In this document: in pieces, positions 47,478 through 60,360 of the stretch
Layout of the letters: the number at the start of each line of letters is the position of its first letter
How positions within the stretch are numbered: position 1 is the first letter of the stretch
Notes under the pieces: model-generated
The model's database searches: none
The model's input: the letters and a program-made list of their open reading frames with translations, nothing else
Told to the model about the DNA's origin: nothing
Assembly: GCF_000247695.1 (NCBI RefSeq)
Contig: NW_004624785.1
Location: 508,441-572,440, forward strand
Direction: 5' to 3'
Source: Heterocephalus glaber
Lineage: Eukaryota > Chordata > Mammalia > Rodentia > Bathyergidae
Length of the DNA stretch: 64,000 nt
Made by a program: the position numbers and the translations under genes

Positions 47478-50400
47478 AAAAGTGTTGGTCAGAGGACTCC
47501 TCCTTGGAGGTTCTACTGTCTAAGATCTGAGGGTCACATGTACCCTGGTTGTCCAGCACTCTCAGTCAGGGGTCCTTGAGACTCAGTGCAGTTCTCTGGG
47601 GACAAGTCCTGGCTGCCTCAGTTTGTGATGGGAACAAAAGCAAAGCCAGACTCAGGTAGGCTGAGTTTCCCATAATCCTCATAGTTCCACAGGGACATCT
47701 AACTCCCTGCAGCAGCTGCTGCTCCAGCCTCGTTAGGTGGCTGGGATTTCAGGGTGTGCATCTGAGATTCTGTCACAGTTAGAGACCACTAAAGGAACAG
47801 ATGACAAACAACTTTCTTAACTTGTTACTCATTAAACACATGATTTATGTTTTCTTTGGAGGCAGTCAGCAACCTAAAGCCTGGACTTGCAGACACCCAA
47901 TGGGTAACTCAAAGCAGGCTAAAGCTTGGCACCTCTGCTTTCATTTTGTATGTCTCATTTATTACCTTAAAACTTTGGCACAGATCTCTGCTCAGCTCTT
48001 CATGTGGGCATGCTAATCACTCATGGAATGTTTGTATTATAAGGCTTACTAGCCCTAAATTTACCTATCTGATCTCATCCCCCTTTAAGACTGAGGACAT
48101 CAAGATAAGACTAAAGTCATTTTCAGGATTTCCTGGGACATCCAATTACTAGCTTTTACAACATCCAGTTCCAGACCCCTGGAGTGATGTCTAGAAGTCT
48201 CCAAATCTCTAATCACCTCAAATGCCAGGAAAATCAGAGCCTCACATACTACCCCATGGTGCAATCACCCTCCCAGCAAGAACAATCACCTCATGGGAAC
48301 TAAATTCTCCCTGAAGTCATAAGGGTTCCTCCAGAGCTAGGAAATCAGGACTGAGATAATGATCAACCAGACCCCAGCCCATCCTAGCACCCCACAGAAC
48401 TGGTCTCTGTTCTATTGCCAGTCTTCTCCTCCTCTTCATACCTGTGCCCCCTTCACTTCCTTAAATGGAAGGCCTTTCCTATTTTTTCTTACATTCCTTT
48501 GTTAGGGGACCAGCTTGATCTTTGTCAGAGCTGTGCCCCTCCCCCCATTTTCTCCTACTACTTTGAACTAAAGCGCTTTTCTGTAAATTCAAGCTGAATG
48601 TCTCAGTATTAATTTCCATTTTCACTGTAGCAAGGAGCCATGCTAGTGAGTGACAATTTCACAATCCTTTTGTCCTTTGGGCTCAAGATTTGATGATCTA
48701 CTGCACACATCCAGCTTGAGGGTACTGCTGGGTGTGGAGGGTTCCAGGGGCCATTCCTGCTGAGCTCTGGGGCTGCTGCATCTGAGGTTGTGTTTGGACA
48801 TTGCTGCTAACAGCTTGTCTACATTTGCCATTGATGTGGTGAATCACCCTCTGGCCTTGAGGCTTCTCACTGCTCATTATCCTCAGGTGAGCTTGTATTC
48901 AATTTTCAATGGCCTACTGGCCAGTTCTACCTAATCATTCCAAAGAACCCCCTGTCCAGCAGACCCAGAGCTCTATGCATTGCACCCCATTTGCTCTCTC
49001 CGGCTCACAAATCCATCTCTTAGCTGGTGGCACCTCATTCATCCAGTTGCCCTTGGTGGGAATCAGGAGTGCATTCGTTCCCTGCTCCCTGCCCCCCTCA
49101 CCCTCACATACAAGTAACTATTGCATTTCTGGTCTTTTCCATCCTTCCACTCCACTGCAATGTGCACACTCTTATGAGGCATTGTTACATTTTCTCCCTT
49201 TAGGGTGTCCCTCACATTGTCACCAGAGGGACCTGTCATCAGAGGGACCTGATGCCAATAAGATCTCATCAGCCATTTGCCTATATTTCCTGGGAGGGTC
49301 CTGCTGCTGAGAATGCCTGGCTCTGTTTGCATGGGTGGCACCTTTCAACGTGCCACAGAGCTGAAAGGCCTAAAACCTGGGTTTCCAAACTGTGCTCTTT
49401 GGGTGCCAGGAAGCACCCCCCCCAACTCTTACCTTATCATCCCCTGAACTATAGCAACTACACCTCTAGCAGTGTTATATATTAGATTTCTTTATATTTC
49501 ATTTTCTCAAATGCGCTACTTCTAAAAACAACAAAAAAGGGCAGACTTGCAGCCAGCTAGTAATCGTTTATTGTGACTTTTCGAGCAGTTCCTAGTTAAG
49601 CTCCCAGCAGGCATGGGACTCGCTCAGCTATTAAACCCCAGCATCATGGAACACTGTTGAAATGATGGTAGATTCAACTGGGTCCTGATCGTTTGCCTAT
49701 TTAATGATGTCACTCTGGCAGTTTTTCTGGGTCTCAGCAAGTTGGATATGCTATAAAAGGTTCTTCTCCACTCAAAAACTATGATTCCATGGCTAAATAA
49801 ATCTTAAGAATTGGAGTCAATTGTGTCTGCCCTCCACAAAATGAGGAAGTGCTGGCAGCCCTCATCAGCAGAAACTATAAATAAAGAATTTACAAGAACT
49901 GGAGCTCTCACAGTCTCAGGTTAGGCACAGAACTAATTGGTGGCTCCAAAAGTAGTCAGAAAATACTAAGTACACATAAGTACTGTGGCCAGCAGAATTC
50001 AGTCTGTACATATTTCTTAAGACTCTAAATACAGCGTGTTGTTTTGTTTCTTGTTGTTCATATAAAGCAAGTAAACACTTCACTGAGTCACTGCAGTCTA
50101 GTCAGTAGATCTTTAATTACTTTTCTGAATAAAGGCACTCAGAAGAACAGGCAAAAAGGTCTACTGTGGTCAGGACCGGCTACATAATTTATGGTGTCCA
50201 CTGCGAAATGAAACTATGTGCAGCTTATTAAAAAATGTATTAAGAATTTCAAGATGACTGTGACAGAGCTATCCACTTTGGGTCCTGTGTGAGTGCACAG
50301 GTTGCATACCCAAGAAGCCAGGCCTGCCACCTGCCATGGCTTTATGGCTTGGGAATGTGATTTTCTCAATAGTGACAGATAAATATCTGAGGTCCCACTG

Positions 50401-52850
50401 GCATTTTTGACAGGACTTACAGAGAGTTTCTAAGCACAATGTTTAGTGAGGAAGTTATAATTAGAAATTAAACTTCACAGTAGCCAACATCCTGTCCACA
50501 GAGACAGCCCAGGGCAGGGAGACAAAGCCTTCCCAGCAGTCTCGGGCTCAGTGATGGATGATCTGCCCAGCAAGCCCCATCTCGGACCCTCTGGCTGGTA
50601 ATGGGAAGATTGCAGGCTGCTTGCATTTCTGGGGCCTGGGAGAGGCCAACCAGATGAAGGTGTGATGGGAACAAGGTGAATGAAGGAAGGAGGAGAGATG
50701 GCAGGAGGACTGGAGAGGAAAAGTCAGCAAATGCTAAAACCACCCAATCTTTCACCCATCATTTTCCAGAATATCAGAAATGCTGTGTTTAACCTCTAGG
50801 CAGGGGTTCTGAAAAAATTTTAAACTCCCTGATGCTTTGAAAAATCTAACTGAACTACAGTCTATCACCACCAGTCCCAAAAGTTCACATATTAGCCCTG
50901 ATTTCCTAAAGCCTGCTTTTAGGCAGCAGGGAAAGAATGGATGGCTTACTGGTTTAATTCATAGAAACTGAAGTGACAGACTTCAAATAGAGTAGTTCTA
51001 AGAAGGCAGGAGGGCAGGTGCCTACCTACTGCATGCCATGGAAATAAGCCATCCTCCAGGTCCTGAAGGCAGACTGTAACAGCCCAGTTACAGGCGGCTG
51101 ACACCCTGGCTCACTTGGCATAACTCACTCCAAATGGAGCTACTTTGCTTGAGCTTCACTCCAAGGTCTTTGTAACTAAGGGCTGCAGTCAAGCAGTAGT
51201 TCATGATATCAATTTAGTGGGTCACGACCAACATTAAAAACCAAAACGAATAGAAGAGAAGGTACCCAAGCATCTCCTATGCTACAGGTACTGATTCATG
51301 AGCTTTCACCTTGGAATTGGTTCACACTGGATCTCAAAGAAAAATTCATTTCTTACTGTGAGTTGTACAAAAACACAAGTATGAAAACTACTGCTTTATT
51401 TAAATTTAGCTGGCACATGATAGGCCTTAAAATACTTGTTGAGTAAATAAGTATGTGCTTATACTGTATCTGAAACATGCCTAGTACATGATGAGTAGTT
51501 TTTAACAATAGCATGTCTACCCTGCCAGAAATGTATCAGGATTACTGATCAGACTTAATTTTTAAAAACTTAGCATTTCTCTTGAGATTTTTAACTTGTA
51601 CTTCTGGGAGGTTTGAGGGTGAGTGTCATGTTTTAATTATTTTAGATTGAGTGAGGGAATTTTTTTTCCAGGTAAGAATACTAGCCTAGTCATACAGCCA
51701 AAAGAGCAATAGAGCTAAAATAGAGAAAGTTGAAATGGAGAGATGAAGATAGATTTAGCAACAAGGATATCAAATCCTCTTCTTCCTCTTTCTCAGTCCC
51801 CTCGCTTCTTTAGCAGATATCAATGGGCTACTTTGCTGGGATGCCTGGGAGAGGCACAGTGATGCTTGGAGCTTCCACACTGGGGCAGAGACCTTCGACC
51901 AACAACCGTGTGTCCACCTCCCATGACAGTTCTAGTTGGTATATGATAGGAGCCCCCTTGATAGGTGAGGAGAACAGAGAGAGGAGGGAGCAAGAAGCTC
52001 GGGGCAAGGAGACACTGGGAAGTGAGGTGCTCACAGAGCTGGAGCGGTGTACTGGGTCCAGAGCTCATGGGCCTTGTGCAGCAGGTGGAAGATCTGGGGC
52101 TCTTTCTCATCAGTGGTCAGATTCTGTTTGGGAATGGTCACTCTGGCATCAGTGCAGAGACTGGACTGGAGGGGGGAGCAAGAGTGGGTGGTAGAGTCTT
52201 CTAGTGGCTCCTGTGCACAGGAGAAAGATAACAGCAGCTTGAAGACCAGAGAGAGAAATCGCTAAAGCTGGGCTCTATCTAGTAAGCAAAAGGCACAGAA
52301 CCAGGTGACAGATTAGGGAAGGAAGGTGTGGCAGAAGAAGGAGTCAACTGGGACTCTCAGGCATGAATGGCATCGGCACTCAGGGAATTGGAAGTCACTG
52401 GAGAGGGTGAAGTGGGGTTTTTCTTGGCTCCCCAAGTACAGATGTCCAGTAGGCAGTTGCATATGGCATTCTGGAGCTCTGAAGAGAGGTCAGAGCTAGA
52501 GGCAAACTGGAGGGAAAGAAAGACTCCTGGAAGGCAGAAAGAAGCAGGAGACAGAGCTGAGTGCACGATCCGCAGAGACACAGAGCCAAGAACCACACAC
52601 AAATAAAAAGGGACAGAGAATTTTAAAAAGATGTACACACCAGGAGAGTGAAACAGACAGAAACAGACTTTCCGGATGTAATTGCTGTGGCTTTTCTGGG
52701 TACTGAAGAAAAGTATTTTTAAAGCTGAGTTGCAGTCTGGTAATTCCAGGCAGAAAAGAAGTGAGCACTTGGCCAGGGGTTATAGGCTTTGCTGATTGAG
52801 TCCAAACCTGTGGGCACAGTTCTTGCACACAGATGGCCTCTATGCAATGT

Positions 52851-53231
52851 TGTTATGGTTTACATCTAGAATGTTCCCCCACAGCCTCATGTGTTTGGAG
52901 GTGGGGCTTTTAGAAGGTGATTGAATGATGGGTACTATACTGATCAGTGGATTGGTCCACTGATAAATCCATGACCCGTGTGCTGTTGGGAGGTGGGGCC
53001 TAGTTGGAAGAGGCAAGTCACTGGGGGCGTGACCTGGAAGGGTGTATCTCCCTCCTAGCTCCTCCCTTCTCACTCTGCTTCCTGGTTTCAATGATGTGAG
53101 CAGCTTTCTTCCACCAGGCCCTTACCTGCTTGAAGCCAGCTGACTCTACAAACCCTGAGCCAAAGTAAATACCTTCTTCAAGTTGTGAATGTCAGGCATT
53201 TTGTCCCAGTGACAAGAAAGTGACTAAGACA
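52851..53231 (+). mobile_element. Solo LTR of the MaLR type
   Basis: A 381-bp element running TGTTATGGTTTACATCTAGA to GTGACTAAGACA with a perfect 5-bp duplication AATGT (52846-52850 and 53232-53236). It shares the TGGGAGGTGGGGCCTAG, AAGTCACTGGGGGCGTGAC and GAGCCAAAGTAAATACCTTC landmarks with the other MaLR copies in the window. Confidence 0.9.
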
Positions 53232-53821
53232 AATGTGCACTGACCCTGCTGAGGTGACACTAACTAATCCTGGTCAAATTAAAAATGTTCCCTAGAGACT
53301 CTAGAAATTTTACAGCTGGGAGTTCATGTACTTTCCGAAAAGTCTCACTGGCCTCTCCGGAGAGTCCCAATTGTCTCCTTCCTCTGCCACACCTTCCTTG
53401 TCTAATCTATCACAAGATTCTACAGTCTAATTTTTTTGTGAAAATAAATTTTAAATAAAAGCACAGAAAACACAGAATACAAAAAGATGCTGTACATTTA
53501 AAAATTTCCTTTAAATGCATTGTTTATTAGACTCCTCTAACAAATAACTTTAAAAGTACATGTAGACATAGATCTCAGTCCTTTACTAGAGTTTTTGGCA
53601 GAAGGATCTAGAAAGTCCTACAGGGCTGGCCATGCAGGGATTCTGCTTCCTATAAGGCTTCGATTTCTTATTCTACATTTATATTTGGAGCTCTGATTAT
53701 GAATTGGTGGCCCAAATAGCTGGACAATAGGCAGACAAAGGGCTGGCTCTGCAGGGGGGGAGAACTCTGGTTCCTGTGACCACAACAGTCATACAGTCAT
53801 CTGTTAAAAATGAACCAGTCA

Positions 53822-54287
53822 GACTCAGCCATAAAGAATGAGAAATTAGAGACATTCATAGCTAAATGGATGCATATTGAGGCCATACTCTTAAGTGAAA
53901 TAAATAGGACACACATGTGTAAATACCAAATAGTTTCTCTAGTGTGAGAAACTGAAAGTGTAAATAAGGATTAAAATGATTAAAATGAATAATTGATAAT
54001 TTGAAATAGGAAGAAAAGGCCCAAAGGGGTAGGGGAAGTGAGAGGGTCAGGGGAAAGGAAAGAAGGGAAAGGAAAAATTATAAGAAAAGGAAAAAAATGG
54101 AAACAAAGTCTATGTAAATAGGGAGGGGAGGAGGGGGTGAAGGGCGCACAGGCAATGGGGAAAAAAATAAGAACCAAGATATATCATGTACAGGTACAAC
54201 CACCCAGTGATAAGTGTAAACGTATTGTATACCTAAAATGTACCAATAAAAGAATTTAAGCAAAAAAAAAAAAAAAAAAAAAAAAAA
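53822..54287 (+). mobile_element. 5'-truncated L1 insertion
   Basis: The last ~440 bases of an L1 followed by a poly-A tail of about 26 A. It begins within the ORF2 end (CAGCCATAAAGAATGAGAAATT), passes through the purine-rich 3' UTR tract, and ends CCTAAAATGTACCAATAAAA before the tail. Flanking direct repeats are GAACCAGTCAG and GAACCAATCAG, one mismatch apart. It belongs to the same subfamily as the minus-strand L1 at the right edge. Confidence 0.92.
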
Positions 54288-55759
54288 GAACCAATCAGGA
54301 TTCTTGCTTTGCTCCCCATTCAGGTTAAAAGCTTGGTTAACATGGGTCTGTATTGAAGGAATGGTTCTGTCCTTCGTACCACAACAAAATCAGAGCTTGG
54401 ATTCTACGCATGTACAGTCCAAAGCTAAAGGCTCAAGGGAGTCCCCCCTATTTTCGAGGATGTGTGCCAGCTTAGCACTGCCTTGGCTCATTTGACGTAC
54501 AGCCCATCCTTGCCTCTGGGGGCTGTTCTGAGACTCAGGGATGATTGACAGGTTCTGAAAGATTTGACCCATGGAAACAAAACCAGACTCATTAGAACTT
54601 CATGGGGTGGCAGTTTGACTTTAGTTTCTTAGTCTTTGTCTTTAGTCTCTTTGTCTTTAGCCAGATTCTTCACTCAGTCCCAGGTTGCTCCACCCAGACT
54701 AGTGGTCTGTGTCTGATACTGTTTAAGGTGGGTGGGGTCATTGTTGGGGCCTTGATGATGCTAAGGACCTTAAGGGAGTGTCTGAAGCTACCCCGGGAAA
54801 AACAGTGATGAACCACCCTACAAAGTTATGGGCAAAACTTCCAAGTATCGTACTTATTTATACAGTTCTTGGTCCCTGGAGAACTGATGATACTTAAATC
54901 AGCCAGAAGAGCTGGGGGAGGCGCCCCTGTCTGACCTGGATCCAGCTCTGGGGTCCCAAAATGATTCTCCACGGTGTTCTGAGGCTCTTCCAACTTGTGA
55001 CGGCTGAAGTGCTTGTCCAGAGTATAGTCTTTGGACTCTTGGTTTCTCCCAGCTCTCATGAAGGCTGTGCCTCCTTCTCCGACCCACCTCTGAGCTGTGT
55101 GCCTGTCATGTCCTCTGCTTTCTTCTCTGGCCCCAGGAACGGGAAAGATGCTGCTTACAGCAGAACTGCCCCTGTGTCTTTCTCTCTTTCTCTATTACTT
55201 TCCAGGACTTACCTTCCCATCCCTGTTTCCCTTAGAAGTCTGGCTTGATAGGAACCAGACAGGCAGCTACAGCTGGACCTATGTCATGCTCTGCTTGGGC
55301 TCTGGAGAGCTGATCTCACCCTTTCTGGGTCCTCACATTTATTTTAAGCTGCTTCAGATCAAGTTCTGGACCAAAAGAAGGGAGGTTCCTGGTTGGTTTA
55401 ACTGAATTATGTACTTTATAGGCGCAGGTCATTGTGTCATGATACACTTAAATATGGGAATACTACCTTCTTTAAAAGTCTTAATTTTATCATGGGGAAA
55501 CAAACATGTTCTTGGAGGGAGCAAAGTCTCCATTGATCCAACCACACAAATTTAATGAAGGCTGAGTCCTATTGGTTCCTGCTATGAAATATTTCTGGAA
55601 TCCATTCATCTCTTCCCATCCTTTGGCCACTACCTGTTTGGGCCATGATCACAGCGTGAACTTGTTCCTTTGGCTATGAATTGCCACCAGGTAGTTTATT
55701 CTGCAGTGGACACAGTAGGTGTTTTCTGTAACACATCCTTGATGCAGTTATGCATTGCC

Positions 55760-56121
55760 TTTGATGGTTTTTATCTAGATGTCCCCCAAGAGCTACATGC
55801 GCTCAGAGGCAGGTCTTTTAGAAGCTGATTGAATCATGGGGTCGCTATTGCTAATTTCCTGTTAGGAGGTGGGGACTGGTCCTAAGAGGTGAGTTTATGG
55901 GGCATGTCTGAGAAGGGTGTATCTCCCTCCCCATCTTCCTTTCTCTCTCTCTCTCCTTCCTGGCTGCTAGGACTTGAGCAGCTTTCCTCTCCCCGGGCCC
56001 TTCCACCAAGCTGCCGACCATGCAAGAACTGAGATTTCTGAATCATGAGCCAAAGCAAACCTCTCCTCCTTTAACTTGTGGGTGATGGGTATTCTGTCCC
56101 ACAGATAAAGTAACTAAGACA
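55760..56121 (+). mobile_element. MaLR-type LTR, older copy
   Basis: Same family as 52851-53231 and same orientation, but more diverged. It reads TTTGATGGTTTTTATCTAGA to AAGTAACTAAGACA. Flanks are TTGCC and TTGTT, an imperfect duplication. Contains a short (TC)n run at 55941-55958. Confidence 0.82.
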
Positions 56122-57508
56122 TTGTTCTTTGCCCTTCAGCAAAATCAAACCTTCCTAACATGGCTGTAAGGCACCTGCTTCCTTCCTACCTGGTTTCAGC
56201 CCTCTGCATCTGGAGTCCCTGGTCTCTGGGCTCTGCCTGTTTGCTCTTGTCCTGGACTCTTGCAGCTTGTGCTCCCTGCTGCCCAGTGTAGCCCACCTCC
56301 CTTTGCCTGGCTCACTGCAGCTCACCCTTGGTGTCTCAGATAGCACACTCCTTCCTCTGGGATTGTGTCTCTCCCATAGGCTCCCACATGACCTGTATTT
56401 TCCCATATTTCCATATTTCCTATATTTATCTCCCTGTAGACAAGTGTATGCCCATAAGTCTGTGTTCCTGTGCAAGAATCTGTAATCTTTCATGAGGACC
56501 ACAATGATCACTTTCACCACTGTCTCCCAGAACTAAACCCGAACAGAACTGAGCACACTATCAAGAGTCACGAGTGTGAATGCAGCGCTCACTACTCCTC
56601 CTGCAAAAGGGGTAATGATCCTGCATGTGTGCCGCCAACTTCCTGTCCTAAGGCAAAGCATCAGGATGATCAGGGATGGCAAAAATGCATTGTTTTTCAA
56701 TTTACTGGTGAAAAAGAAACTCACAGATCAGTTAGTAGTGAGCAGTGGCTTTTCAGGCACAAACTTCTTAGTAGGAACCTGGGCACTTATCCGTGTAAGT
56801 GGCACACCACCTTGTGAATTTAACTCTTGTAAGAGCCAAGAGAGTGCTCTGGGATATGATCTCATTTTTGCCATCTTTCAGTAGAAAGTTATGAGATGCA
56901 AGCTATCATAAAACCTGAGTGCAGCTTGGAAACAATCATTGCTTCAAATGGGAAGGTTTTAATTTCTTTACACTGAAGTTTCTTTTCTGCCCAATATTTC
57001 TCACTTGGATAAAGGGATTGAGACAAGGGGAAGGTGGGAGAGAATGAAGACTCAAAAATGTTTACACAGCCTATTTTTGTTAAAACAGGTTCTGTTTACC
57101 CCTAGAGAGCTGGGGTGCAGCTGCTCACACCGGGCTGCCCTGTGTCCCCTTCTTTGTAATGAAGGGGTTAAACCAAGCCACTGAGCACCAGGCCCATCAG
57201 GACCTACTAGGGGGTGTCCACCTCCCACCCTCAGGAAGCCAGGAGTTGCACATCTATGTTTGAGATGAGAGAGGAAGAAAGAACAGGCCCAGTACAGTTT
57301 GTTTTCCTTTTAAAAAGAATCTTTAAAAAATGGCATTCCTGAAATAAATGCTATTTATATAGTTCTTGAAAAAACATCAACACAAACCCTCTGGTGAGAT
57401 GGAGGGATATTACCCGTCACCTTCAGGAGACTATTTTCTTTTCTTTTCTTTTTTTTTTTTTTTAGGAGACTATTTTCTAACAGCTCAAGAGTCAAAACAA
57501 GATTGAAC

Positions 57509-58091
57509 CAGGGGTTCGTAATCTTTTTTGCTCCGTGAACCCCTCCAGCAGTATGGTGAGGATCATGGTCCCCTACCACTGTGTTTTAAAGACATAAAAT
57601 ACATGAGATGGGAAAAGAGAGCAGTAATAAAGAACTACTTTCAAAATAATTTTGACATGATATAGTAAGAGGTGTGCTCTTTATTAATGTGCTAACAAGA
57701 TGTGTGGCTTATCAATTACCATAATTCTGAGGTAGAAGTAGTGTAAATGTTATTTTCAGATATCTGTAATAACTGTATTGCCTATCAGATGACAGTACCT
57801 ACGGTTTCTAGTGGTGACAAACACTACTAGTGTAATTTGCTGCCTATGTACTGAGGAGTGAACCCAGGGCCTTCACACTAAGCTACATTCCTAGGCTTTT
57901 TTTTTTCTTTTTGAGACAGGGTCTAGCTAAATTGGTAAATTGCCCAGGCTGGGGTTGAACTTGTGATCCTCCTACCTCAGCCTCCCAGAGTGCTGCAATT
58001 ACAGGTGTGTGCCACCGTGCCTGGCTCAATTTCATTTATATGCCAGTGAAAACGATTTAATTGGTTTTCCATCTCAGGTTGTGGAACCCTG
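57509..58091 (+). mobile_element. hAT-like non-autonomous DNA transposon with a nested SINE
   Basis: Left end CAGGGGTTCGTAATC and right end GGTTGTGGAACCCTG are imperfect inverted repeats. The interior (CCGTGAACCCCTCCAGCAG, TGTGCTCTTTATTAATGTGC, GATATCTGTAATAACTGTAT, GGTGACAAACACTACTAGTG) follows an old mammalian repeat I recognise from memory but cannot name with certainty. It is split at about 57848 by a B1-ID SINE. Flanks GATTGAAC and GATCCCAT are at best a decayed 8-bp duplication. Confidence 0.62.
57848..58026 (-). repeat. B1-ID fusion SINE, minus strand
   Basis: The plus strand reads first the ID-part complement (ACTGAGGAGTGAACCCAGGG), then a T-run, then GAGACAGGGTCTAGCTAAAT and the B1-part complement ending GTGCCTGGCT. 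It interrupts a hAT-like element. Confidence 0.9.
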
Positions 58092-58745
58092 GATCCCATC
58101 GATGGCACGCAGACTCAAAGCAAGCGTTAGAAGCAAGGTTCTTGGTCCCAGGGAGTCAGCTACACTGTGTACTATGGCCACTGTCCTCATCTTCTGTCTT
58201 CACACTTATTGAGCCCTCACTGGGACCTCTCAGGGGACTTGCTCCATCCAGGTCATCATATTTGAGGCTCACAGCTTCCACTCACATTGCTCATTCCATT
58301 AAGTTTCTGGCATCTTCTGCTCCATGAATGACTGTACCTCATTAGGTCATAGGGTCCCTTGGACCTTAAAGGACTCACAGGAACTTTGAAGAGGAGAAGG
58401 CCCATGAGAACCTCGGTCACACTGCAAAATACGATGTTCATCCTATAATTTCAAGGACAGTAATACAGGTTCCTAGATATTTATGAATGTTTAAAAATGT
58501 GCATTACTTAACTTACATCTTGTCTTAGTAACTTCATGATAATCCTGGGGGAGGAAGTAGTAAACTGAGCTTATTCATGACTTTGCTTGAGTCCAGCTGT
58601 TTTACAGCAGACTTTACCTTCTTCTCTACTCCTACTGGAGTCCTCAAAACCTTTTAAAGGCTCATGACCATGTGAGATTTATATTCTGCTGTCTTCCACC
58701 CTCAGCTTTGTGACCAGCACAATCTTATTCACTGGGGCACTAATT

Positions 58746-58863
58746 TTTTTTTTTTTTTTTTTGTACTGGGGATCAAACTTGGGTCCTTGTGTTTGTGAGG
58801 CAGGCAGCAGAACCACTGAGCTAAATCCCCAGCCCTAACCAAATTTTTTTTCTTTTTTTGGGG
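58746..58863 (-). repeat. ID-like SINE with extra sequence at its 5' end
   Basis: Normal ID-like body at 58746-58835. Twenty-eight further bases (58836-58863, T-rich then G-rich on the plus strand) lie between the SINE 5' end and the second copy of the duplication GGGGCACTAATT (58734-58745 and 58864-58875). Confidence 0.88.
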
Positions 58864-59321
58864 GGGGCACTAATTATTGAAGGAACCACAACAACTTCTT
58901 GGGGAGAAGTTGTTACATTTCCTCACGTACAGTATTACAATCTTACTTGTCCACTTGCCGCGGGTCCATTTTAAGGTCTGTCTCCACTCTAAGTCTGCTC
59001 TATGAACTTAGGCACAGGGGCTGGGGGGCTGGCTGCCTTCTAATTCTGGCTGTGCTGTCTGCTTGTGTGTGGATAAATCTTGACCTTTTCTGGACCCTTG
59101 TTCCCTATCAAATGACCAAATGTTGCTTGGACTCATTGTTAGATGCAAATAACATATAAAGAACTGCCTCTCAAAGAAAAAGGCCATCCATAGATATCTG
59201 ATATTATAAAATGAAAATGCTGGGCAATGCAAATTGTTTCTGTGTATTCACTTCTTTAATCAGAAAAGATAATAATTACATTTCCACAGGTATGTTATAG
59301 TTTTAAAAATAAATATTTATC

Positions 59322-59420
59322 AGGCCGGGTATTTAGCTCAGTGCTTTTGCTGCCTGCTACGCAAGTGCAAGGACCCGAGTTCGATCTCCGGTACCTAAAT
59401 AAATAAATAAATAAACAAAC
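59322..59420 (+). repeat. ID-like SINE with AAAT/AAAC tail
   Basis: Body with TATTTAGCTCAGTGC and GAGTTCGATCTCCGG, then a tail of AAAT and AAAC units. Perfect 15-bp target duplication AAATAAATATTTATC at 59307-59321 and 59421-59435. Confidence 0.96.
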
Positions 59421-59989
59421 AAATAAATATTTATCTTCCTTTTCCCAAAACATAATCTTTCCATTAATTCATCCTTTATTTAAAATACTTTTCAACCTTA
59501 AAAAAATAAAATAAAACTTCCTTATCTCAAACAACAAAAGTATTTTCACAATTCTTTTTTAAAAAATGCACAAGCATGTATTAAGCTTTCAAAACTAAAG
59601 CACACAGGTTATTATTCATTAAACAAAGTTTCCAGTCTTAACAGCTTGGTTCTGCCCAGTGCTTACAATGGTGGGTGGAATTCTAAGAAACATTTATTGC
59701 CTAACATCCAAGGGAGCACCTGAATCAACTAATATGCCCACAAATATCTGAGAAAAAGGAACTTTAGGGCTTTAAGGTATGTTCTAGTATTTGTCTCTCT
59801 AACTCCCAAATCCATTGCTAGAAGCCAATTTTGGTTCTAAATGATTCAAATTAATAATTGATTATTGAGCCTCAACTGTGAAGCACTGTATGGATTAATA
59901 AGATCAGTTGTTTCATAGAAAGTAACTGATCTTCAGCCTCCCAATCTCCCTTTGTGTCACCAGTAGTATTTTGTAGTAAATATTCAGTT

Positions 59990-60360
59990 CTCTTCCCCTT
60001 GAGGTGGTGTCCCCTTTCCTTCTCTCTTGGCATTGCCATTGGTCACGTGCCTCACTCCACTACTGAAGCCTTGCCAGGTGTGCCATTCACACAGACTGTG
60101 AAAGATACTGCATGCTCTGGCTTCCTCACCATGTGCTCTCGTGACTCACCATGAGAACAGGGCCTCCAGAGCTCAAGCCTGGGTCTTAGAATAAAATGTG
60201 AGGAGAAAACTTGAGCCTCTGGTGGAGCTGAGATCCTGAGTGGTCCCAGAAGACCTACAGACACTTGAGAAAAATAAACGCTATCTGATCTGTTAGAAGC
60301 CTCTGGGAATTTTAAGGGTGTTCGTTACACAGCATTATTGGACAATAGCTAACTAACACA
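59990..60360 (+). mobile_element. MLT1-like LTR remnant
   Basis: The 3' end GTTACACAGCATTATTGGAC followed by AATAGCTAACTAACACA and the preceding AAAATAAACGCTATCTG resemble the end of MLT1 LTRs. The left limit is a guess. Confidence 0.6.
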
